DNA of 5,190 bases from an uncultured Spirochaetaceae bacterium (lineage in GTDB: Bacteria > Spirochaetota > Spirochaetia > Sphaerochaetales > Sphaerochaetaceae). The stretch covers positions 1 to 5,190 of the forward strand of contig CAMKPI010000115.1 of NCBI GenBank assembly GCA_946414625.1, read 5' to 3'. The notes under the pieces are model-generated. The model ran no database searches. It was not told the origin of the DNA and saw nothing but the letters and a program-made list of their open reading frames with translations. Position 1 is the first letter of the stretch; every line of letters starts with the position of its first letter. Both the position numbers and the translations under genes were made by a program. Of this stretch, positions 1 to 5,190 are shown piece by piece.

Positions 1-1
1 C

Positions 2-1033
2 ATCGGCTCTTTGCATCTCGAAGGAAACTTGTTTCTTGCTCCTATGGCGGGCTATACGGACAGGATTTACCGAGTTCTTTGCCTTGAGAATGGGGCAGAT
101 CTGGCTTTCACAGAGATGGTGAGCGCCGAGGGGGCGGCCCGGAACGGTGACGCAACGCTGGATTTGATGGAGCGCGGCAGCGGTGAGAGGCATCTTGCGG
201 TTCAGCTCTTCATGCCTGACGGGGAGACTGCGGAACGGGCATTGGATAATGTTCTGAAAAAAGGTCCGGATTTGATCGACGTCAACTGCGGGTGTCCTGT
301 GCCGAAAGTTGTGAAAAACGGGTCAGGGAGCGCATTGCTCAGGGAAAAGGGACGCGTTGGAGAGATTGTGCGCGCTCTGGTGTCCGGTCTGTCCTCTCGC
401 GGATTCGGCGGCGGGGGGGAGCGTGAGATACCTGTCACAGTGAAAATCCGCGCTGGATGGGATTTGAATTCGGTGAATTATCTCAGTGTTGCGGAAGAGG
501 CTTTTGAAGCCGGTGCGTCCGCGCTCTGCCTCCATGCCCGGACGCGAAGCCAGATGTACATGCCAGTGGCTCATTGGGAATATCTCTCGGATTTGAAACG
601 CCGCTTCCCGGATAAGACAATCATAGGCTCTGGAGATCTGTTTTCCGCCTATGATGCTTTGAGGATGCTCGCCCAGACAGGCGTCGATGCGGTGTCCTTT
701 GCGCGCGGTGCAATCGGCAATCCGTTTATTTTCAGCCAGACAAAGAAAATGGCTGAAGAGTTGGAGTCTTGCGATCTCGCGGGGAATGTCTTGGCTGAAG
801 AAAAGTCAACGCACTTTGAAGCACCTTTGATCCCGATAGAGAGAAAGAAGGAAATGCTTCTTCGCCACCTGGATGGACTTATATCGGTTTTGGGCGAGCA
901 TCGGGCGTGCAGGGAGATGAGGAAGCATGCTTCCGCCTACATCAAAGGAGTGAGCGGAGGAGTAAGAGTGAGGAATGCCGTGACGCATGCGTTGACGAGG
1001 GCCGACTATACAGACGCACTCGCCCTTCTGTAA
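2..1033 (+). CDS. dus: tRNA-dihydrouridine synthase (Dus family, DusB-like), 5' end cut off by the window
   Basis: Flavin-dependent enzyme that reduces specific uridines in tRNA to 5,6-dihydrouridine using NAD(P)H; cytoplasmic. The motifs are those of the Dus TIM barrel: APMAGYTD near the start (FMN/barrel strand 1), DVNCGCPVPKVVKNGSGSAL with the catalytic Cys at nt 293-295, VTVKIRAGW with the phosphate/flavin-contacting Lys, LHARTRSQMY carrying the conserved His, and GSGDLFS and ARGAIGNP for FMN phosphate binding. The helical C-terminal domain is present (EMRKHASAYIKG). The first possible start is TTG at 11, but the frame stays open to the window edge and reads I-G-S-L before it, matching the usual IG..L.N amino end of this family. 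The true start is therefore most likely outside the window and only a few residues are missing. A short Gly-rich insertion (GFGGGGERE, nt about 400-427) precedes VTVKIR. Subfamily assignment to DusB is inference; membership in Dus is near certain. Confidence 0.95.
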   Translation: MGSLHLEGNLFLAPMAGYTDRIYRVLCLENGADLAFTEMVSAEGAARNGDATLDLMERGSGERHLAVQLFMPDGETAERALDNVLKKGPDLIDVNCGCPVPKVVKNGSGSALLREKGRVGEIVRALVSGLSSRGFGGGGEREIPVTVKIRAGWDLNSVNYLSVAEEAFEAGASALCLHARTRSQMYMPVAHWEYLSDLKRRFPDKTIIGSGDLFSAYDALRMLAQTGVDAVSFARGAIGNPFIFSQTKKMAEELESCDLAGNVLAEEKSTHFEAPLIPIERKKEMLLRHLDGLISVLGEHRACREMRKHASAYIKGVSGGVRVRNAVTHALTRADYTDALALL

Positions 1034-1079
1034 ACAACCGCTCGTTGAAAAAAAAGCTGTGGAGTGGTATTTTGCAACT

Positions 1080-2555
1080 ATGAAAGGCAGAAATAAAAAC
1101 AATAAATCCGAAGAGAAGATAGACAAGGCTTTTCTTTATCTCGTTAAAATGCCGAGCAACAACGACATCACGGTTTGCGCGAGCAAGAACCGGCTCGAAA
1201 AGGGAGAGAAGGTGATATACAGCACTCGTTTCGGCTTGGATCTTGGTGTGGTTGTGGGCTCTGCTAACAATTTTGTGTTGGGCTCGAGAGGCAGAAAGTA
1301 TACTCCGGGAAAGACCTGCGTTTGCGGCGCGTGCAGATTCGGTCATCTTGAATCGAAAGCCGATCCGGACCTTGTTTATATGGCTGATCCTCCTGAGTTC
1401 AGATTTGCAAAATATAACGGACAAATCACGTTGGCACAAGGAGATGAAAAGAGTGACAACTGGGATGGACTTCATTCGGGCGCAAACGGGGGTGATGTTT
1501 CGGAGAATGCCTCGGGAAAAAATGAGACCCTAGGTCTGGAGCGGAAGGAGGATGTAAAATCTCCCTCTGATGAAAAGGCGGCAGCGTCCATTAAGGTGTC
1601 TTCACAAGGAAAAAGCGCGGCAGACGCAGCCTCCTCTTTGTGTGAAAAATGCGTCCATGAAGCCGATGATGCTTTTATTCAGGCGGACATGGGTGAGGAA
1701 GGCGCGAAAGTAACCTCTGGTAAAAAAGTCGACCTTGACGCCGCTTCCCGCAGTGGAGACGCTGCGACGGTGAAGGATGATTCCGAATTTGCAAGGCAGG
1801 CAGATGTGGACTCCCGTGCAGATTTTGGGTTTGGATCCTTGAGACGAGACGAGGAAATGATGGAGGTGGACGGCGACGTCGAGTATATTGAGCGAATCGC
1901 GTCAGCCGAGGAAATCCAAAGGTATGAGGAAAATGAGGAGCGTTCTGTCCAGGCCGCACGGATCTGCAAGCAGAAAATTGCTGAGCGCGGACTCGACATG
2001 AAGCTTGTGAATGTTCATTTCCTGCTTTGCGAGCCGAAGGCACTGTTCTTTTTTTCTGCAGAGGACAGAGTGGATTTCAGGGAGCTTGTAAGGGACCTGG
2101 TTTCGATTTTCAAGATGAGGATTGAGCTGCGCCAAATTGGAGTCAGGGATGAGTCTCGCCTACTCGGGGGAATTGCCGTCTGTGGTAGGGATTTCTGTTG
2201 CCATTCCGTGTTTGACAAGCTAAAACCTGTGACAATAAAAATGGCAAAAGATCAGGATCTTTCGCTGAACAGCACCAAGATTTCGGGGCCGTGCGGCCGC
2301 CTGCTTTGCTGTCTTTCATATGAAAACGATTTTTACACCGAGGAGAAGGCCTCCTATCCGGTTGAGGGCACCAAGATACAAATCGGAGAGTATTTCTTCC
2401 GGGTTGTTGAAAATAATATCCTGACAAAAAAGACTAAACTGGCTTCCGAGGAAGGGGGCGATGTTGTGATCGACAGGAGGGAGCTGGTGTTTCATCCGGA
2501 AGGAGAATATTGGTCCGTGAGCCAGAAATTCATGAAGGAGTTCCTCTCCGAGTGA
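1080..2555 (+). CDS. ricT: PSP1 domain protein, RicT/YaaT-like, with large internal low-complexity insertion
   Basis: In Bacillus subtilis the homologue RicT (YaaT) acts with RicA and RicF as an Fe-S-bearing complex that aids RNase Y-dependent mRNA processing. Whether this protein has such partners cannot be seen here. With ATG 1080 the product is 491 residues, against roughly 270-300 for typical members. Residues about 15-60 form the first PSP1 segment, ending DLGVVVG. The conserved core resumes at about residue 270 (YIERIASAEE). It continues through DMKLVNVHFL, RVDFRELVRDL and RIELRQIGVRDE. Two Cys motifs follow: VCGRDFCC (C368, C373, C374) and GPCGRLLCCLSYE (C405, C410, C411). Between the two parts lies an insertion of about 200 residues, mostly acidic and Ser/Ala-rich. 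It also holds CVCGAC (C80, C82, C85) and CEKC (C188, C191). Start choice: GTG 1059 is in frame, but its MEWYFAT lead is unlike the family. ATG 1080 has GGAG at 1061-1064, rather far upstream. It is 46 nt after dus and probably co-transcribed. Confidence 0.93.
   Translation: MKGRNKNNKSEEKIDKAFLYLVKMPSNNDITVCASKNRLEKGEKVIYSTRFGLDLGVVVGSANNFVLGSRGRKYTPGKTCVCGACRFGHLESKADPDLVYMADPPEFRFAKYNGQITLAQGDEKSDNWDGLHSGANGGDVSENASGKNETLGLERKEDVKSPSDEKAAASIKVSSQGKSAADAASSLCEKCVHEADDAFIQADMGEEGAKVTSGKKVDLDAASRSGDAATVKDDSEFARQADVDSRADFGFGSLRRDEEMMEVDGDVEYIERIASAEEIQRYEENEERSVQAARICKQKIAERGLDMKLVNVHFLLCEPKALFFFSAEDRVDFRELVRDLVSIFKMRIELRQIGVRDESRLLGGIAVCGRDFCCHSVFDKLKPVTIKMAKDQDLSLNSTKISGPCGRLLCCLSYENDFYTEEKASYPVEGTKIQIGEYFFRVVENNILTKKTKLASEEGGDVVIDRRELVFHPEGEYWSVSQKFMKEFLSE
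1437..1886 (+). other. Acidic low-complexity segment inside the PSP1 protein
   Basis: Encodes about 150 residues (roughly 120-269 of the PSP1 protein) dominated by Asp, Glu, Ser, Ala, Gly and Lys, with almost no long hydrophobic stretch. Examples are DEKAAASIKV, GEEGAKVTSGKKVDLDAASR and RRDEEMMEVDGDVE. It looks disordered and joins the two conserved PSP1 segments, which are normally close together. One CEKC pair (nt 1641-1652) stands out in otherwise Cys-free sequence. I see no clear tandem repeat here, unlike the insertion in the downstream methyltransferase. The frame stays open throughout, so it is translated as part of the protein. Confidence 0.75.
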
Positions 2556-2681
2556 CAGGGATTTTGACCCGTGGCTGCTGAAGAACGGGTTTTATGTCTG
2601 CTTAGCGAATTGTTCATGGCTATATTCGTGTGCTAATCCCTCTGCGTCGGGTCTCTTCGGCTGCATGTGCGGTTGAAGTGA

Positions 2682-2726
2682 GCACTTGAAGCGGTTTTGG
2701 GAGAATCCCGCGGCGTTTTTAAGTGC
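2682..2726 (+). other. Imperfect 45-nt hairpin in the spacer
   Basis: The outer arms GCACTT (2682-2687) and AAGTGC (2721-2726) are exact reverse complements. Pairing can continue inward with G-T wobbles and one bulged T, from GAAGC (2688-2692) to GTTTTT (2715-2720). An inner stem GGGA/TCCC (2699-2702 and 2706-2709) closes a GAA loop. The right arm holds T5 but no T-run follows the stem, so it is not a standard terminator. It could be a structured leader in the mRNA of the methyltransferase gene; this is inference from base pairing only. Confidence 0.35.
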
Positions 2727-2802
2727 CGGGCGTTGTCATGCCGGATGTTGTGTTTTTGGACGGCTTTGCGATTGAAATCTGTGTGATTGAAGCCGCGCGT
2801 CG

Positions 2803-2881
2803 GCGTTATTTCAGATGTTTACGCAGACACAGGCACTTGGTTTTGTATTCGCATCGCAGCTTCTGCGCCAGCGTTATTTCA
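2803..2881 (+). repeat. 11-bp direct repeat pair bracketing the alternative start region
   Basis: GCGTTATTTCA occurs at 2803-2813 and again at 2871-2881, 68 bp apart. The first copy ends one base before ATG 2815. The second ends 17 bases before ATG 2899 and overlaps the AAGGA at 2881-2885 that could serve as its ribosome binding site. It may be the trace of a small duplication or may be chance. Confidence 0.4.
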
Positions 2882-2898
2882 AGGATTTGAACAGCCGA

Positions 2899-4368
2899 AT
2901 GGGGGAGTGTTTAGTGGACTGCAAATATAAGGACATATGCGGCGGCTGCTCGTATTTGGATGTGCCCTACGAGGAGCAACTGTCGAGAAAAGCCGTCGCC
3001 TTTGAGGACGCAATCCTATCTCTTTGCGCGGATCGTTCTGAAGTCCTTGCTCCCGTTTACGGTATTGAGCCCGGGAGGGCGTCCGTTTCAGTTGAAATTG
3101 AGCGCGGGCAAACATTCGTTTCCGGAATAGAGCCGGATCCCGCATTCGCTTTTGTTGGAATTGAGTCCGGGAGGGCGTCTGTTTCCGGAATTGAGCTTGA
3201 GTCTGCGTCCGCTTTAGTTGAAACAGAGTCTGAGAGGGCGTCCGTTTTCGGAATTGAGCCGGATCCCGTATTCGCTTCAGTTGGAATTGAGCCTGGGAGG
3301 GCGTCAGTTTCCGGAATTGAGCCTGAGTCCGCATCCGCTTCAGTTCCGGGCGACGGGCTTGAAGGCTCTGCCGTGAACTACACCTCGTGGCGGCTCAATA
3401 AATCAGACAGTCTTGGAATTTGTACTTCGCGGCGGACCGGTAAGTCAGATGGCTTTGGAATTGGCGGCAAACCCACGAACGGAGAGGGTTGCGATCTCAT
3501 GAACGGAGTGGTTGGTAAAAGCCATGGAGTCGAACTGCATAGCGCAACGGGTCTCGGCGTTCAAATTCTCCCGTCTGTCTGCAGCCCGCCCTTCGGCTAC
3601 AGGAGCCGTGCTCGTTTCAGGTATTCAAAAGAAGGTCTTTCCTTCTATGAAAAGAAAACGAACACCCCGGTTGTAATCCGTGAATGTCCCGTTCTTGACA
3701 GCAAGCTGAACGCTTTACTCGCAAGGCCTCCTCGGCTCAACCTCTGGGAGCTGCCAGACGGCGAGCTGTCCTGTATAAGCACTGACGACGGTGTGGTTTT
3801 CGGCGACAGCATTGGCTGGGTTACAATCAGTGCAAAGACAGGGACGCGGCGACTCCCTGTTTCCGGAGATGTTTTTTTTCAAAGCAACCGTGTGATTTTG
3901 CCGGAATTGATTGATTTTGTCGTTGAAAATACGACAGGTCCGCGAGTGATGGATCTTTACAGCGGGGTAGGGACGTTTTCGGCATTTCTTGAGGATGCCT
4001 TCAGCGTTGTTGCCGTGGAAAGGGAAAAAAAATGTCTCTCACTTGCCCGTAGGCACCTTAAAAACACGACGTTCTATACATCCGCGGTCGAAAAATGGAA
4101 CCCGAGGCTCGAAAGCGGACGGGCTGTCGACACGGTTATCGTGGATCCCCCCAGAGTGGGCCTGGAGAGCCGGGTTCCCTCTCTTTTGGCTTCCTGGTCG
4201 CCGAGCCGCATAATATATGTGTCCTGCTATCTTCCTACCTTGCTTCGTGACGTGAAGCGCCTTATTCGCCTCGGCTACTCCGTCTCCCTTGCCCGACTTT
4301 TCGACTTCTATCCAAACACGCCGCACATGGAGACTGTAGTATTGATGTCAAAGGTAGGAGTGGAATAA
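2899..4368 (+). CDS. RNA (uracil-5-)-methyltransferase, TrmA/RlmC/RlmD family, with repeat-rich insertion
   Basis: SAM-dependent enzyme that makes 5-methyluridine in rRNA or tRNA; target not decidable here. Numbering from ATG 2899 (489 residues): C8-x5-C14-x2-C17 (CKYKDICGGC) plus C263 (RECPVL) form the [4Fe-4S] site. There is no TRAM domain before it, as in RlmC and TrmA-like short forms. The core resumes with SPPFGYRSRARFRYS. DVFFQSN is the conserved FFQ motif, DLYSGVGTF (from D352) binds SAM, and VDPPRVGLE (D416) is the DPPR motif. C443 in YVSC is the nucleophile and E478 in HMETVVL the general base, so the enzyme looks active. YVSC is followed by Y rather than the usual N. Residues about 54-225 are an insertion of two tandem repeats and low-complexity linker, placed between the Fe-S helix region (EEQLSRKA) and SPPFGYRSR. 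In-frame ATG 2815 would add 28 unfamiliar residues without a Shine-Dalgarno site. I prefer 2899, though its AAGGA is 13 nt upstream. Confidence 0.92.
   Translation: MGECLVDCKYKDICGGCSYLDVPYEEQLSRKAVAFEDAILSLCADRSEVLAPVYGIEPGRASVSVEIERGQTFVSGIEPDPAFAFVGIESGRASVSGIELESASALVETESERASVFGIEPDPVFASVGIEPGRASVSGIEPESASASVPGDGLEGSAVNYTSWRLNKSDSLGICTSRRTGKSDGFGIGGKPTNGEGCDLMNGVVGKSHGVELHSATGLGVQILPSVCSPPFGYRSRARFRYSKEGLSFYEKKTNTPVVIRECPVLDSKLNALLARPPRLNLWELPDGELSCISTDDGVVFGDSIGWVTISAKTGTRRLPVSGDVFFQSNRVILPELIDFVVENTTGPRVMDLYSGVGTFSAFLEDAFSVVAVEREKKCLSLARRHLKNTTFYTSAVEKWNPRLESGRAVDTVIVDPPRVGLESRVPSLLASWSPSRIIYVSCYLPTLLRDVKRLIRLGYSVSLARLFDFYPNTPHMETVVLMSKVGVE
3061..3345 (+). repeat. Hierarchical tandem repeat (33+30 bp units) inside the methyltransferase
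   Basis: Nine consecutive in-frame units alternate 11 and 10 residues: GIEPGRASVSV, EIERGQTFVS, GIEPDPAFAFV, GIESGRASVS, GIELESASALV, ETESERASVF, GIEPDPVFASV, GIEPGRASVS, GIEPESASASV. Five 33-bp and four 30-bp units give 285 bp exactly. Pairs form a 63-bp unit. A further 126-bp period is visible: AGCCGGATCC at 3131 recurs at 3257 with closely matching sequence on both sides. The protein consensus is G-I-E-P/S-x-x-A-S/F-x-S/F, with one Glu per unit and mixed small and hydrophobic residues, so it may form short strands or be disordered. Unit lengths are multiples of three, so copy number can change without breaking the gene. Confidence 0.9.
3379..3462 (+). repeat. Tandem 42-bp duplication inside the methyltransferase
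   Basis: Two adjacent 14-residue units, YTSWRLNKSDSLGI (3379-3420) and CTSRRTGKSDGFGI (3421-3462), share T-S-x-R-x-x-K-S-D-x-x-G-I. They are in frame and basic/polar, unlike the Glu-bearing repeat just upstream, so they are a second, independent repeat family within the same insertion. Confidence 0.75.
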
Positions 4369-4531
4369 GCTTAAAAGCCCTTGATTTCAGGCACTTTTCG
4401 ACTTTAGGTGGTTTCGAACAGGTGGAGACGGTAATCGCTCTGTGGTAACTTATCTATGGTAGCTTGGCTCAAAAAAGTGTGAGAGTTGAGTTGCCGGATT
4501 AGATGTCAGGGGTGTTGAGTGTTCGAGATAG
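4369..4531. other. Spacer between methyltransferase and TfoX-like genes
   Basis: 163 nt with stops in the tfoX frame up to the codon just before ATG 4532 (TAG at 4529-4531). A small palindrome GCTTAAAAGC (4369-4378) directly follows the methyltransferase stop, but it is too short to call a terminator. I see no matched -35/-10 pair. CAGGGG at 4507-4512 is too far from ATG 4532 to be a normal ribosome binding site. Confidence 0.5.
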
Positions 4532-4822
4532 ATGTTGGAGGAATACTTGGATTTCATATTAGAGCAGCTGTCAGATTTGAACGGGGTGTCCTATCGTGCG
4601 ATGATGGAAGAATACATCATCTATTATCGCGGCAAGGTGGTCGTCGGCATTTACGATGACCGCTTTCTTGTGAAGCCTACGAAGTCAGCCGTGGCTATGA
4701 TGCCGGACACAAATAGAGAACTGGAAATGCTGCTCGTTGATGACGTTGAGAATAAGGAATTCCTGAGAGAACTTCTGGACGAAATGTACGAGGAGCTTCC
4801 TGCTTCAAAGAAAAAGAAGTAA
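4532..4822 (+). CDS. TfoX N-terminal domain protein (TfoX/Sxy family, single domain)
   Basis: A 96-residue protein matching the stand-alone TfoX N-terminal domain common in bacterial genomes: EYLDFILEQLSDLNGVSYRAM, EEYIIYYRGKVVVGIYDDRF, LVKPTKSAVAMMPD, MLLVDDVENKEFLRELLDEMY and a Lys-rich tail. Full-length TfoX/Sxy proteins are competence regulators with an added C-terminal domain. That domain is absent here, so a role in competence should not be assumed; the function of the short forms is not established. Relatives as I remember them read ...EL-PYEGAK-EMLLVD... after MMPD, whereas this copy goes straight from REL to EMLLVDD. That looks like a clean loss of about six residues. ATG 4532 directly follows an in-frame TAG and fits the family start; the ribosome binding site is weak. 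The next gene starts 60 nt downstream and may be co-transcribed. Confidence 0.9.
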   Translation: MLEEYLDFILEQLSDLNGVSYRAMMEEYIIYYRGKVVVGIYDDRFLVKPTKSAVAMMPDTNRELEMLLVDDVENKEFLRELLDEMYEELPASKKKK

Positions 4823-4870
4823 GCACATACCAAGGCTTCCACACCTCTTTCATCGGCGGGGAGCGGAAAA

Positions 4871-4874
4871 GGAG
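4871..4874 (+). promoter_or_regulatory. Shine-Dalgarno site of the hydrolase gene
   Basis: AAAAGGAGTG with the GGAG core at 4871-4874 and an 8-nt gap to ATG 4883. It is the best-placed ribosome binding site in the window, and it fixes the start of the last gene. Confidence 0.8.
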
Positions 4875-4882
4875 TGAAAAGA

Positions 4883-5190
4883 ATGGACGCTGTTATATAC
4901 ATCCACGGCAAGGGAGGCAACGCGGCTGAGGCGGAGCATTACAATTTGCTGTTTTCTTCCTGTAATGTGATCGGACTTGAGTACAAGAGCTTTACACCGT
5001 GGGAAGCAGGAATGGAAATACATGCTGCTGTTGCAGAACTGAATGCAGGATATGACAGGATTATTCTGATTGCCAACAGCATCGGCGCGTATTTCTCTAT
5101 GAACGCAGATATCGAAAGGTATGTCACTCACGCCTTTTTCATATCTCCCATCGTGGATATGGATAAGCTGATTAGCGACATGATGGGCTG
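4883..5190 (+). CDS. Alpha/beta hydrolase, 3' end beyond the window
   Basis: The frame is open for 102 codons from ATG 4883 to the right edge, so the protein is truncated by the window. It begins with strand AVIYIHGKGG (H8-G9, the HG oxyanion motif that follows strand 3 in alpha/beta hydrolases). It continues with VIGLEYKSFTPWEAG and then the strand-elbow-helix RIILIANSIGAYFSM. In that elbow S66 sits in A-N-S-I-G, a variant of G-x-S-x-G and the likely nucleophile. FFISPIVDMDKLI resembles the strand leading to the acid residue region. The catalytic His would lie outside the window. No signal peptide, so cytoplasmic. Substrate unknown; small serine hydrolases of this type are often annotated simply as alpha/beta hydrolase. 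The good ribosome binding site and 60-nt gap after the TfoX-like gene suggest they form an operon. Confidence 0.85.
   Translation, partial: MDAVIYIHGKGGNAAEAEHYNLLFSSCNVIGLEYKSFTPWEAGMEIHAAVAELNAGYDRIILIANSIGAYFSMNADIERYVTHAFFISPIVDMDKLISDMMG

Larger units (their letters stand above)
2556..2898. other. Intergenic region upstream of the methyltransferase gene
   Basis: A 259-nt gap if the methyltransferase starts at 2815, or 343 nt if it starts at 2899. It has no convincing gene. The longest + strand ATG reading frame is 50 codons (2738-2890), Arg/His-rich and without a ribosome binding site. A TATATT box at 2621-2626 resembles a -10 element, but nothing better than CTGCTT lies 17 nt upstream, so a promoter is only possible. 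An imperfect hairpin lies at 2682-2726, and an 11-bp direct repeat at 2803-2813 and 2871-2881. No T-run follows a stem after the PSP1 stop codon, so no intrinsic terminator is evident. Confidence 0.6.

Noticed and set aside
1035..1055. CAAC/GTTG stem followed by A8 after the dus stop codon
   Set aside because: A 4-bp stem with an A-run on the + strand is not a terminator for dus, and the reverse direction has only a short T-run.
942..1475. 177-codon open frame on the minus strand across the dus/PSP1 junction
   Set aside because: It overlaps the ends of two clear genes on the + strand and shows no family motif, so it is a shadow.
2738..2890. Possible 50-residue small protein in the spacer (starts MPDVVFLDGF)
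   Set aside because: No Shine-Dalgarno site and an Arg/His-rich C-terminal half, consistent with chance or with out-of-frame reading of the region near the methyltransferase start.
2879..3334. 151-codon open frame on the minus strand, rich in Gln, Arg and Phe with its own repeat
   Set aside because: It is the antisense image of the tandem repeat in the methyltransferase. The repeat units being multiples of three keep this frame open, and it resembles no known protein and has no ribosome binding site.
3061..3462. CRISPR-like array
   Set aside because: The units are contiguous with no unique spacers, vary in sequence and are in frame within a protein gene.
3872..3879. T8 tract, and A8 at 4025-4032, as phase-variation sites
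   Set aside because: The T8 tract encodes the conserved FFQ motif and both tracts are ordinary for Phe and Lys codons; there is no sign of frameshift.

Overview
This is a fully packed bacterial window with all genes on the + strand and a base composition near 50% GC. Five coding regions are visible: a 5'-truncated tRNA-dihydrouridine synthase, a PSP1/RicT-type protein, a TrmA/RlmC/RlmD-family RNA (uracil-5-)-methyltransferase, a small TfoX N-terminal-domain protein, and the start of an alpha/beta hydrolase that runs off the right edge. The style of the first three proteins (Dus with an APMAGYTD amino end, a RicT with its double Cys motif, a methyltransferase without a TRAM domain) fits a spirochaete of the Treponema type. 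This rests on remembered family resemblance, so it is a low-confidence guess; a Firmicute is the main alternative.

Left part (1-2555): dus and the PSP1 gene are 46 nt apart and probably share a transcript. Dus reduces uridines in tRNA. RicT-type proteins are known in Bacillus subtilis as Fe-S partners in RNase Y-dependent mRNA maturation. Centre (2556-4368): a spacer of about 260-340 nt, with an imperfect 45-nt hairpin and no convincing gene, precedes the methyltransferase. That protein carries an N-terminal [4Fe-4S] Cys cluster and a complete SAM-binding and catalytic domain. Right part (4369-5190): after a 163-nt spacer come the TfoX-like gene and, 60 nt later behind a strong Shine-Dalgarno site, the hydrolase gene. 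These two look like a small accessory pair.

The most unusual feature is that two neighbouring RNA-metabolism proteins each carry a large low-complexity insertion between an N-terminal module and the conserved core. In the PSP1 protein it is about 200 residues, acidic towards its end, with extra Cys motifs. In the methyltransferase it is about 170-180 residues. It contains a hierarchical tandem repeat (alternating 33- and 30-bp units forming 63-bp and 126-bp higher-order units) followed by a second tandem pair of 42-bp units. Reading frame is kept throughout, and all catalytic motifs are intact. I see no CRISPR array, transposon, tRNA or rRNA gene. Nothing here convincingly amounts to a new multi-gene system; the repeat-bearing insertions are the best lead.
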